Assembly (NCBI GenBank): GCA_022539475.1
Contig: VCMS01000107.1
Location: forward strand, 185,939-249,938
Source: Gracilaria domingensis
Taxonomy: Eukaryota; Rhodophyta; Florideophyceae; Gracilariales; Gracilariaceae
Direction of reading: 5' to 3'
DNA length: 64,000 nucleotides
Shown one piece after another: positions 1-10,225 of the stretch (positions within the stretch are counted from its first letter, which is position 1; each line of letters begins with the position of its first letter). Below the pieces are notes generated by a model. That model saw only the letters and a program-made list of their open reading frames with translations. It had not been told where the DNA came from and ran no database searches. The translations under genes and the position numbers were made by a program.

Positions 1-833
1 TCGCGCTGGAAGACATAACAAAGTAGAAGAATGCTATGAAGCATCTGTATGCGTCCATCAACCAACCTGTAGTGAGCTTGCTCGCCTCAAAATACCACTA
101 CGGGCTTGTAGGCTGCTTCATCTGCCGAAAGACCGGCATAATGGTAACACGGTCACTGCTGCCCCTCGCGCGTACACTGCGCTGAATAAGGACTGATCCT
201 TCAGACCCAACGCCTCTGCGAATACTTCTGCCAGGCATACGACCAAAGGAAGAACCAGATCATCAACATTGAAGACAAACTTTTTTTTCATGAATGTCGT
301 ACTTTAGCATCGCGATCTTCACCAGTACGATGTATTTGTTGAGGTTCTCAGCCGCTACAGAACGCACTCTATCGGTTTCCATGATGCTCACGGCTATAGA
401 CCTCAATTTTCTTTCTATGCAAGAAGGATTCCAGCCACTGCAATGATGGGCGACCATCACGGAAACGGACACTGTTCTGGCGAGAAACGGGAAGAGAAAG
501 GACAAATTGCTGGACAAGGTCAAGGAATCCCTTTTTAGAAATCAGATTGTTATTGGTAACAAAATACTGAATTGCGTCAACTAAAAGCTTCTCTTCATTC
601 TCCTTTAGGATAGAAGGACGACCTCGAGTCTTGACAGGTACCATCATGTCCGTGTGCTTCAGCGGATCTTCGCCGGCGTGGCGCGAAATCCAACACAAAT
701 ACCATCGGCGTCGGCGGGATGTCGAGATATTATACTTGATCGGTAACTCTTCGTACGTGGTGGCGTGCTTGAAACGATCGAATAAAGCACGTTGTATCGT
801 CTCGTGAAATATGCTGTCACTGATATCGTTCAT
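1..833 (-). pseudogene. pogo/Tigger-type (Tc1/mariner superfamily) transposase relic, cut by the window edge
   Basis: The 154-codon frame at 369-833 reads like the N-terminal DNA-binding half of a pogo/Tigger transposase. It has a psq-type helix-turn-helix (QRALFDRF, YNIS, a basic RRRRW stretch), a GRPSILKENEEKLLVDAI segment and the CENPB-type end with RDGRPSLQWLESFLHRK. Just after this the frame changes by one near 400, and homology resumes as ERKLRSIAVS, then ENLNKYIVLV. Nearer the edge VFNVDD stands where the first DDE aspartate (usually FNxDE) is expected. It is therefore a decayed gene with at least one frameshift, and its C-terminus lies outside the window. The family is recognised from motifs only; no terminal repeat was found. 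Confidence 0.6.
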
Positions 834-1843
834 GCTGTAGGCGGATGCGGATGTGTAGATTGAGGTACTGTGGAATATTTAGAACGATGCTATCGATACT
901 CTAACGAATGGCGAAGTACGGAACTATGGATTGATTTGGCTTGTATACTAGGCGAACAATCTCTTTGATCTATTGATTACAGTTTGTGATTTGATGATTC
1001 TACGAGCTTCGACCCTATTCAAAGTTTTTAAAGATCCACAGTGTTGCTGAAAGTCTTTCTTGTACTGGTTTGGCCCAGGTGGGTGATGTCCTATTACTAA
1101 TATCAAAACTTGCTTCTGGTTTTCATTTCGAATAGCAACTGCTAAGCTTAACATTGTTGGGAACTACTTAATTTCAGTTCTATAGAGGTTGAAAGTGTTT
1201 GGTGGGACGAAGTGAATGGTGTCATACATGTTCCTGGTGATTAGGTTAAGGGCTCCTCTGGTTTGTAGAAGTCTACGTTGTTCCTTATCATTGCATGGCG
1301 ATTTGCATTGCTTCTTGAAGTTATCGTGAGTAGATGAGTAGCAGAATTTGTGTGATGGGAATGAACGTAACGTAACGGTTAGACCTTCTCAGAATAAGCC
1401 GACATACGTTTGAGGCGTACGTAGTCTGTAGGATGATTTGGCAAACCCGAACATTATCTGCTAGGGGTCTTGTGCAGGAATTCACAGAGTTTCGGTTTCT
1501 GTGTTTTGGCGCCAAATTGCAAAACTCGAAAGAGGTAACATCGTTGAGCTCTAAAGTATGCTCTAGTTGGGTGTATAATATGATTCAAAGCGCATTTGGA
1601 AGCCAAGACATAGGGATCATATATATATAATCTGGGAAGAAATTTATTGACTGCAATGCGGAGGAGAGAAGTGGTGCGCTAAGCTTTTGACTTTCTGAAC
1701 GCCCTCTTTGTCGAAAGTGGGGCTGGGAGCATCAGTTTTGAAACTCCGATTTATATGCAAAACTGCAAATTATGTGCTGAACAGTTATGGCTTTCATTGA
1801 AAGCCTAACCCTTACCTTTGTCTGCCGTAGGCATTGCTCGAAA

Positions 1844-1895
1844 CAGTGAAGTAAGCTCACTCTGATGATGTCGCCAGAGTGAGCCTACTTCACTG
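1844..1895. repeat. Near-perfect 21-bp hairpin
   Basis: The arm at 1,844-1,864 pairs with the arm at 1,875-1,895 at 20 of 21 positions, around a 10-base loop. A perfect-length stem like this is unlikely by chance in AT-rich DNA. It could be a tiny foldback element or a structured RNA. No flanking duplication was seen. Confidence 0.7.
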
Positions 1896-2526
1896 CCATT
1901 GTTGTAGCAAAATAAGTTTACAAACGCGGGTGTATCGTATATAATATTTCGAAAGCCCGCCATCTTCTATTCTCCCCGAACCTAGATTGCGCGCCTTTCC
2001 GCTTCCCCCTTATTATCGTGTACGAGTCAACTCTCGCAGTCGGCGCAACAGATATCCGAACTATCTTGCCGAAATCTTCGTGCACGGCTTCGTTGTTTGT
2101 ATTATTGTGGCTCTGTGAAGCACATATTACAGTCATAGCTGACAATAGCATCGACCTCTGTGATTCACGTGGTTTTCGTTTCTGGCAGTTGGCATTTGTA
2201 ATCACAGTGAGTTAAAACATCCCCGCGTGTGCATTGTGACATGAACTTCTCATTGTTGTAGAGCAAACCCTCCTTAGGAATACCCTTTTGGTAATGTTAT
2301 TCATACCTTAACCAGACCCCTATCGATGGGGAACTCGAGATTATGAGTAGGACGATGACGTAGATCCGAACCCGGAATTTGTACAGGTGTATCACTATTC
2401 GGTTGTTTGGATGGGTTGAATCTTTTCATAACTTTTAGAAATATGGGAGGTGCACATGAGGTGCTTAGAATAATCTATTATTTAGATATTTTTGATAACC
2501 CTCTACAGGGCCGCTACTTCTACTAC

Positions 2527-2559
2527 TTAGGTGATGGCTCATTGCCATCACCAACCTAA
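2527..2559. repeat. Short hairpin
   Basis: TTAGGTGATGGC at 2,527-2,538 faces GCCATCACC plus CCTAA at 2,544-2,559, with a five-base loop and a two-base bulge. It may be regulatory or incidental. Confidence 0.4.
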
Positions 2560-3394
2560 TTAAGGTAACCCGGTGTGTGGCTCTAACTACTTCGCCTGTG
2601 CGACGACTCTAACTTTTCGCAAAGTGAGTTAACGCAGCCTGGTCTTGTTATCCCCCGGCTCTAACCAGAAGAGTGCACGCAGTGCATACCATCATTGGTT
2701 TTGTTTTTCTTTTGTTTTTCTTGTGATTCGTGGAGTGCACACATATCTGTTTACCGACCGGTACGATCTCTCCGCCCCAGTACTTGAGTTTTTTTCTGTT
2801 CTTTCTTTTGTTCTTAGCATTGGTTTGGTTCATTACCTCCTATTTCTATTTGGTTGTTCCACCTTTGGATGTCTACATTTGGCCACAGATACCGTCATTG
2901 GTCAATTACGATCGTAGATTGCGATCTACGCTACTGTACCTGCCTCTTCTGGCTCTCTTTCCCGTTCGCGCATTCTCTTTCAACCCTGTGGTATAGCCTG
3001 AAGTCCTCGTAAATTCACATTCACACCAGGGGAGACGGGGTGCGCTGTGGCTGTGCGAACCTCTCTTGAGAGCAGGGATTCGAACTGCCTCGGTGGCTTT
3101 TCTCTTCCTGGGATTGCTCCACAATTGTAGTTGCTGCTTCCATGCTCCACTGCCACGCAGCGCCCATCGTGCCAAAGTTTATTGGTGTCGAGTTGTTGCT
3201 TAGCAACCTTCCGCAAACGGTTCGCAGCTTTTGAAGTGCGTCGGAGTGAGCATCACCCATTTCCGTAGCCGTCATTTGATTGTAGTTGCATGTCGGAGAG
3301 AATATCGTCGGTGCATACGGCAACTGAGTACACAGTGGTACATTCCGTCACAGCAGCGCAAAAGAACAAACGTTAGAAATGGTGGATCGAAGAA

Positions 3395-5538
3395 ATGTAT
3401 GTCTTTCGCGCCGATGATAATTACGACAAAGATGGCAGTTCCGCCAATGTGTATCCTACTTGTAGGGCCTGCGGTTTTCAATTGCGAGCAAAAATCCCCA
3501 ACAACACAAAATTGGGCCAGCACTTGATGCGCTGCAAAACGCTGTGTGCAGAAGATGGCCACCGTCTCAAAAAGGAGAAAGTTCTCGGACAGTACTAGCG
3601 CGAAAACTGCTATAATGGGGGCTCGGATTTGTTTGGAACTCCTATTACGCCCATAATTCGAACGAAGCGCAAAGCGCACTCAGACAACGGAGCAAGGAGT
3701 AACAAGCATGATGGAATACCTTCTGGTTCTCTGATCGAAGGCAAGCCTTTGGTATGTGAAGACAGTAAGTCTGAAAACTCGGACAGTATCGAAAGCCTTT
3801 GTTCTGGGGACCGCAGGTCAAGATTTAATGATCTAGTAACTTTTGTGAAGCACATGCTTCCGTTTTCATTACTGAGCCGCACAGAGGGACATAATGAGCT
3901 GTACCAAATTATCCGATTAGCGAAGTATCAGTTAAGCAAACAACTTCCAGATCCTCAGACGATGAGTTCGAGGAATTTGAATATCTATTACGAGACCATG
4001 CATAGTCGCGTTAAGCAATCTATTGCTGCGTCCCTAAAGGTGTCGTATGGTACCTTGGTGTTTGACGGATAGACTGACCCGAATAATGAAGCGGTCGTGC
4101 ACGTTTTAATTTCCTTAACAGGAGTTGGGAGGATTAGGAAAACGTTTTTCTTTAAGGCAGTTTATACTGGATCTCGTTCATGTGATGCATCGTTTTGCGC
4201 GAGGGTCGTTGAAGACGCAATGTTAGAATTCGTTGACATGCAGCGCATTTGGGCAGTTGTCAGTGACAACACGAGTTCGAGTGTCAAAGACAAAGAGAAC
4301 ATTCTGGCAAGGCACAACCACATGATCGCAATTCAGAACTAGAAGCACTTGGCGAATTTGTTAACGCAGGATATGGGAAAACTTGTGTAGATTCGTGAAA
4401 TTCTGTCAATGGTCTCGGCTGTAATTAGGGACCTTCGGAATTATCCCAAGCTCTACTATCGTTTTAAAGCGCTCAAGACGCGTTTTAATTTAAGAACTTC
4501 ACGCAATCGAACCTCAACCGAACTGGATCAGTACGGCAGAGTCCGTTTGCCACCTACTGCCATTCTTTCCTGCAAGATGGCTCAGACGAAATTTGCATCG
4601 TCGGAGAGTATGATAGCATCTTTTCTTAGATACAAAATGATGCCAAATGAACCGATCGACTGTGAGGAATTTCATTCAGCTCTATATAATACCGAAACCG
4701 GGAAAAGAGGGAAAGATTCAAAACTACGATTCGCAACGAGTCTCCTTATGACAAGCTTCTGGATGCATATCATATTTTTTGCCTAGTTCGTCAGTACCTG
4801 AGACTGTTCGACGACGAGTCTTGATTGTTTTCAGAAGTTTATCCAGCTTTGATCCAGCTGTTGAACAAGATTCGGCAGTTGCCGATCACTCCCTTCTACA
4901 ACAGCGAAAGGAGAGATGAGATTGTCGGAGTTTTCCGGCAACGAATGAAAGGGGAAGCGAAAAAGGTCGCATTGGTAACCCTGATGCACCAAGTTGCGTA
5001 CATGTTGGATCTTCGTAGCCTCGCTGAGAACTTGGCACTGCTTTGCTCCCATATTGTGCAGCAAATGCTCTCATTTGTCCGTTTGGACAGTTTTCCTGCG
5101 AGCGAAAAGTTCGGCAGCGAAGGGAGGTAACACGTCGCGGTTGACAAAATATGCAAAGAGTTTGTCTCTGGGCGAATGTCCTGGCTTTTGCATCTGCAGG
5201 ACCCTGTCACAAACCATTCTTCGCTCATGTACAGTCAAACACCCGTGTACTATTGGATTGAATACCCCAAGAAGTCTCTACTTCAGAAGTCTGTTCTGCG
5301 TATTCTATGTTCCAGCCCGTCATCGCCCACGGTCGAGCGCAGTTTTAGTCTACGAGGGAGGGTTCGAAAATCTCCCGGAAATAGATTACAACAAGAGAAA
5401 GTGTCGAAGCTAGTTTTTGGCGCCTTTCACGACTTCCTCGTTGAAACCCGCTGTAGATCTCTCAAGAAACGTTCCGGCACTGAATACCTTCAGTTACGAT
5501 TTGGGGGTCTGGACGAAGCAAAGAGCGAGAATTTGTAG
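3395..5538 (+). pseudogene. hAT-family transposase relic with N-terminal BED zinc finger
   Basis: The reading starts with a BED-like finger (C-x2-C in YPTCRACG, then LGQHLMRC). It continues with a hAT core: LPFSLLSRTE, then LVFDG followed by TDPNNEAVV (the family's DGWTxP site, W replaced by a stop), and AVVSDNTSS where the family has TDNAxN. It ends with the C-terminal dimerisation block SSPTVERSFSLRGRV, then HDFL. The frame stays the same from 3,395 to about 4,745, broken by TAG codons ending at 3,598, 4,072, 4,342 and 4,390. It then shifts by one between 4,740 and 4,786 and goes on to 5,538 with further stops near 4,822 and 5,128. The gene is dead but recent enough to read across almost its whole length. 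Terminal inverted repeats were not identified. Confidence 0.8.
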
Positions 5539-6711
5539 GAGGGAGCGAAGAATGGGGAGATGTACTCGCAATTCCTCGATGATGAGATGATCTCATCCGA
5601 TCAGGTTAACGAGGTTGAAGAAGAGTTGGAATTAGACGGAGTGGAGAATTGGCAGAACGACTTTTTCTCCACCACTGAAGCGGTAGAGATGGTCTGATAT
5701 TAGCTTTGTTGGAAGAGCAAAGAACTACGTGGTTCATCGAATCGCGACTTAAAGCCTTCGCCGATATTACGAAGCAAGGAACCTGTTATGTTTTCGAATA
5801 TGCCTTTGTGCGTTTTTACTTGTGAATGGACTGAGAGAATTGAGCTTTCTTTCCCTGTGATATCTCGAAAAGGACTTGCTCGAATGAAGTCTGCCATTAG
5901 AACGTCGTAAAAGTTTCATGTGCATTTTGCTTGAGACAATCCTCTTTTGTCGTACTTTACAAGCTTGTAGAAACCAAAACTTGATAAGCCCTCAAACAAA
6001 CCTGAAAGCCAGTTATATAGATTTCTGCCCCATACTCTAAAAGACAGACCGAATGCTAAGGGATGCCGTACCAGCGTTTGAGCACCTTCTGAGCAAAAGC
6101 GTGTCCAACTATTCTCGACGAATCGCGCATCTTCCTGCAACAGCTGGCTTTGTCTAGCTTGCAAGTCTGATATTGCATATGGGGATATACACCGTTCTAG
6201 AGCAGCGTTTTGCATTGTTCAGTAGTTCTGAAATTCTGCAAATTCTTTGAAACGATGTTCATTTCGGGTATTCGTGAGTGCTTCCTTGTGTTTTCATCCT
6301 CTGTAATGGATATATATTCAGCATAATGCAGGTGTCAACGATATCGTTGCCTGATTTGATGATATGCAATGTCGGAAAGTCATGAAGCCCCACGGAACAG
6401 GAAGTAGTTTTCTTTAAAGGATCCTGCTCTTGGTTGAGGTTAATCTCATACCTCTCAGAAAAGGCAGTGTATATATTGGACCATTATTCACTGTATGCTT
6501 CATACATACCATTAACAAGTGGTGGTGCTAGAAATTAGCATTACAGGCACTTTCTCTTTTGAATTAGACCTGAAGGAAAGGCCATTGCATGCAAAGAAGA
6601 GTATCGCAGCAAAAAATAAAGCAGATTCATAGAATGCATAATACAACCTATGTAAGACCTCTTCTAAACCCGCCAAAGTGCAGACTGCTGCATCTCTAAA
6701 TCACCCGATTG
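5539..6711. other. AT-rich stretch, no gene seen
   Basis: The first 160 bases after the hAT stop remain acidic-codon rich (EEELELDGVENW-like in one frame), so the ancestral transposase may have run to about 5,697. Beyond that I see only short frames without motifs. Confidence 0.4.
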
Positions 6712-7060
6712 AAGAACATTTGGGTCGTGTAAGTACGGTTCATGTCATGTCCAACATAGAGGTTCAGGTGCCTACGATGAGCCTGGTTTGGCAAAAAGTC
6801 CTATATGAGTCGTGTATATGTGCAATACGTGTTCGAAAGAATCATCTAATAAATGCCATGCAGCCAGTGGGTGTTGATGGAAGGTGTTTAGGAATAGAAA
6901 CGTTAATTTTGGATATTAGCACTGGGCTCGATATATCGGAACACCACCCATAAAGGGACCATGCGCATGACCTAGATGCGACAAAGATACGGCATACAGC
7001 AGCGTTTTGTATAAAAGAAGTGGGGCGTAGACACTTGAACCCCTTCATCGTGCACAGACA
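6712..7060 (+). repeat. Dispersed repeat R1, copy 1
   Basis: Begins at GAACATTTGGG and shares ordered blocks with copies near 8,623, 13,512 and (reverse) 22,480-22,795. The blocks are GAACATTTGG, then CTGGTTTGGCA-like, then CCATAAAG/CCTATATGG-like, then ATACGGCATAC, then CAGACAGT. Copies are diverged. One frame reads LVWQKVLYES, against LVWHNVVYKY in copy 3 and LVLHKVVYES in copy 4, so it may descend from coding DNA of an unknown element. No terminal repeat or target duplication was found. Confidence 0.55.
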
Positions 7061-7549
7061 GTCCCTTCACAATGCACAAAGAGGACATGTACGTCGCAAA
7101 TGATTACAGAGAGTGTACATACAACCTAGATGGTCACCCGAAATATCTGACAAACATAAAAAATGTATAATGAGCGCTGCAGGAGAAAAGAGAAACAAAA
7201 TTCTGCTCCCTATGAGTGTGAAATCTTTTTCAGAAGTTTTGGAATTTACAGGCTTCAAAGGCAGCATTATACTTCTTTCTTTCCAGTGTTTTGCTCCCCT
7301 ATTGATTACTTAGAAATCGTAAATAGAGCGTTGTTGATATCAGAATAGGTCAACCAAGTTCAGTAGTAAGTTCTAAACTCTTTGCCTTCCTGATATACCA
7401 TCTGATTTCACATGTTTCGAGTGCGCCTACTCATAAATGAACATCTGTCGCACGCGTCTATCCATTCAATGCCTGTTTCCAGGAAATAGTTTTTATTCAA
7501 TTTTTCTGGAGTTATATTACACTTGTGGAACCAAATTTAATCTTGGCGC

Positions 7550-7557
7550 TATAAAAG
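7550..7557 (+). promoter_or_regulatory. TATA box of the first Cys-rich gene
   Basis: TATAAAAG starts at 7,550, 141 bp before the ATG at 7,691. The paralogous gene at 20,305 has TATAAAG starting 142 bp before its ATG, so spacing as well as sequence agrees. Confidence 0.55.
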
Positions 7558-7690
7558 GCGAATAGGAGGTCAAATTATCAATCTTTTTCGTCCACTGTCT
7601 CTGCACTTCAGTTCAAGAACATCTACAGACCACTGTTTTCTCACAAAGTTAAGAGTCTTATACACTTCTCTTGCATAGCTTTTGTTCCAA

Positions 7691-7915
7691 ATGCAGCCCA
7701 AAGTTAAGAAGATTAACGACAACTCACTTCTCGTAGGGTATCATCACGACAAAGCTCGACATGAAGGCAAAAACTATCGAGAATTTCACAACTGCAAGAA
7801 CTGTGGTCATTCGTGTATGTCGCATAGTGTACTACATTGCCAAAGATGCAACAATACTTGGTACTCTTGCATAGATTGCGATAGTGGTATCTGCGTAACG
7901 TGTAACTGTACTTAA
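7691..7915 (+). CDS. Small Cys/His-rich protein, copy A (74 aa, unknown family)
   Basis: I do not recognise the family. The ATG at 7,691 gives 74 residues starting MQPK. The C-terminal half is packed with probable metal ligands: C35-x2-C38, H40, C42, H45, C50-x2-C53, C60-x2-C63, C68, C71, C73. This could form two or three zinc sites (RING- or treble-clef-like; inference). It aligns without a gap to the 74-residue product at 20,305-20,529, with 31 identities by my count, including nearly all ligands plus N9-D10, D20-K21-A22, G26, Y29, E31, N54, Y58 and S65-G66. Upstream there is a TATA box at 7,550 and a pyrimidine-rich block (TATACACTTCTCTTGC) about 34 bp before the ATG that the paralogue also carries. 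No signal peptide is visible. The shared ATGCAG at the start could instead be a 3' splice site, making this a second exon. A transposon-encoded accessory protein is the other alternative. Confidence 0.65.
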   Translation: MQPKVKKINDNSLLVGYHHDKARHEGKNYREFHNCKNCGHSCMSHSVLHCQRCNNTWYSCIDCDSGICVTCNCT

Positions 7916-8622
7916 ACCGTTTGCCCTCTAGAGAACTTAGTTCACTTCAATTGAAACATTTAGGGATGGAAAGAGAATAAATTGCGTATTCAAAGCCCGA
8001 AGCTTTCAGCTCTACAGAACTGAGAAAGAACCATATCTATATCAAATTCGAAGGATGTGCTCCCTATGGAACTATATGAATCCTTCTTTTTTTCTACGTC
8101 TTGAGCTTCTGGGTAGTACATGAGCCTCCACTACACATATCTTACGCTCATCTGTCGGATATCGGAAGCACATCAAATTTATCATGAGAACATTAAGGAT
8201 TTACAAAAGGATTTAAAACTGATATGTACCCGATCCACCATTGATGAGAGATTGAAATATGCACTGAGAAGCAGTGAAATTGATATGGTAAGATATGTAT
8301 AGGAGCGCGTTGGAGAAGAAATTGGGCTCAACCTTATTATCAGGTAGGATGAAAGAACTGTCGTTGGAGGAGAAATGTGATGTTTTTTTAGAATTGTGAT
8401 CCCAAACAAGCTCGCAAAGATCGTGTATTCTGATACAGTAAAAATAGGGAGCGCGATGGTTGACAAGTCGAAATAACGGTTTTTCAGAATTTTGTAGTGA
8501 TCTGCATATGATATCGTGCTGATGTCCAAGTTCATGAAGTTAATGGATTCAAAATTTCGAGAAAGACCAATTTAAGCGGATTGAAAATCTGCGAAAAGAG
8601 GTTCCTTAGCATGGGTCAGCTG
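7916..8622. other. AT-rich stretch, no gene seen
   Basis: Contains a 117-codon minus frame (8,182-8,535) rich in Ile, Ser and Leu that shows no known motif and overlaps short plus frames. I treat it as unsupported. Confidence 0.4.
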
Positions 8623-8960
8623 AATGAACATTTGGTTGGTGTACGTACATATCACCTCTGGTACCCGGTTCATGTGTATATGATGTGGATGGTTTTGTTT
8701 AACGTCGTACATGAGTCGTACCTATCTCCAATTTGTGTGGCATGAGAGCCTATTTTATGGGTGGTGATGAGCGATGTAACAGAACAAAATATTGCAGTTT
8801 TTGAGATTTCCACCGTGCCTATTCTGTTCGAATATCACCTATATGGCAGTCATGCGCAACCCTTAGATGCCAAAAAGATACGGCACGCATGAAATGGTTG
8901 GTGAAAAAGTGAAAGCAGTACGTATTTGAACCTCTTGGTGAGTTACAGACAGTATGTAGA
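8623..8960 (+). repeat. Dispersed repeat R1, copy 2
   Basis: Starts at GAACATTTGG and keeps the block order of copy 1: TTTGTGTGGCATGAG, a TTTTTGAGATT block, CCTATATGGCAGTCATGCGCA, AAAAAGATACGGCA and CAGACAGTA. In copies 1 and 3 the corresponding sites read CCATGCGCA with GATACGGCA or GATAGAGCA. Diverged, no intact ORF. Confidence 0.55.
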
Positions 8961-9405
8961 CCGCGAAGGAGAATACCAAAGGGCTTGGGATAATGTAGAT
9001 CCTTGCATTCCGCAGCGACAACTCCTGCAATTGAATCATATCAGATATTAAACTGATTTGCATTCGTGAGCGGTTTTTTGGTGAAGACACTATGACCAAA
9101 GTCATCAAGATCTAATTGGCTTAATATACGATGAGGATACAACCAATTAATGGTTTTTGAAAAAATTACCCGATCCAAGATGCCTTGAACAGCAAAACTT
9201 AGCTTTTCTTCCCATGCTGGAAAATCAACAAAACATCAAAATGACAGGAATTTCTACCTGGGTTCTTGTAGATTCCGATCAGAGCGAAGTGATTGACAAC
9301 GAAGAGAAAAGTATCCTTCAATTATCACAAGATATCCTGAGTTTCAGGCGCAGAGATAAGGTAGACAGGCACTGGTAATTATTTGGGTGGTATATGTATT
9401 GTCTA

Positions 9406-9600
9406 CCCCTACCAAAACCAATTTTCATTGAATCATCATGCGGCGGCAAATAAAATTGATGCCTTTGAATAAAATGTAAGGGCACTTTCGAGGAATTTAA
9501 TTTTTTCCAAAAATCACACTCATGGAAATGTCAGTGAAACAAAAACTTACTTAGTGCGTTCAATGTTACATCATACCATTACTCTGCATCACCAGTCAAA
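9406..9600 (-). repeat. MITE-like repeat R2, copy a (diverged, one end lost)
   Basis: Reverse-oriented relative to the full copies at 18,267 and 53,243. It starts CCCCTACCAAAACC and carries ATTGAATCATCATGCGG, then GGCACTTTCGAGG, then TCATGGAAATG and AGTGAAACAAAAACTTAC. The outer end after about 9,600 cannot be aligned. Confidence 0.6.
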
Positions 9601-9701
9601 CATCTAATACAAATGGTAATCGTTTTTTAATCTTCATGCGCATATTGGAGGGGACAAAATAAGAACATATTTATGCTATAGTACCTTCTCTGGAGAGTTT
9701 T

Positions 9702-10225
9702 ATGGGCTACGAAGATGAAATTAAATTGAGATTATTGGTGGCGGGGCACACCAAAAACAGATGTGACGGGGCATTCGGAAGGGTGAAACGTCGTTTGAAA
9801 CAATTACACATGTTTGGGCCTCGGAAGATGATGGCAGCAATTGACAGCACTTCTTGCGCTATTACGGTTCTTTGCGCTACCGAAGTGGTTGGTACAATTG
9901 GAAAGACTTAGGGCAGTCTTCTTACAATATTCCTACAACGCTGACGCTCTCTCAATATTACCTTTTTCATTTTACTTCTAACTACAGAGAAGATGTAAAT
10001 GTAAAGGCACTTTCAACCGACACCCCTTGGACGAGGTTGAAGATTCTGAAGAATAATGTTACCGTGGAGCAAGTCGTAGAAGGCGGCAACAATGTGTTAC
10101 ATGACCAGTCGTTGAGACTAGCAAGTACTCGATTAAGATTGGTACCGTCCGCAAAGTTGAAAACGCGAGAGGCCTATCTTGTTAATAATGTGTTAGAGAT
10201 GTGCTACGAAGACAATGAAGAGTGA
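9702..10225 (+). pseudogene. C-terminal part of a GHTKN-motif transposase
   Basis: The frame at 9,702-9,911 carries LRLLVAGHTKNRCDGAFG followed by a basic VKRRLK. This is the signature of a transposase-like family that I recall from oomycete and algal repeats (recollection; the Pfam name is uncertain). Homology continues in the next frame (9,854-10,225) with WYNWKDL, then LTLSQYYLFHF and SPWTRLKILKN-like text (TDTPWTRLKILKN), again as in that family. The overlap of the two frames implies a frameshift near 9,880-9,900. R2 copy a lies just upstream and may have helped destroy the 5' part. Confidence 0.5.

Larger units (their letters stand above)
834..2640. other. AT-rich stretch without a supportable gene
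   Basis: Only short frames without recognisable motifs are present. Two hairpins (1,844-1,895 and 2,527-2,559) are listed separately. The hexamer-like string CTCTAAC recurs three times at about 2,580-2,665, shortly before the hAT relic; its meaning is unknown. Confidence 0.5.

Noticed and set aside
3395-4786. Reassigned UAG codon as an explanation for the hAT stops
   Set aside because: Host genes in the window end in ordinary stops and other relics contain TAA and TGA as well; transposon decay explains the data.
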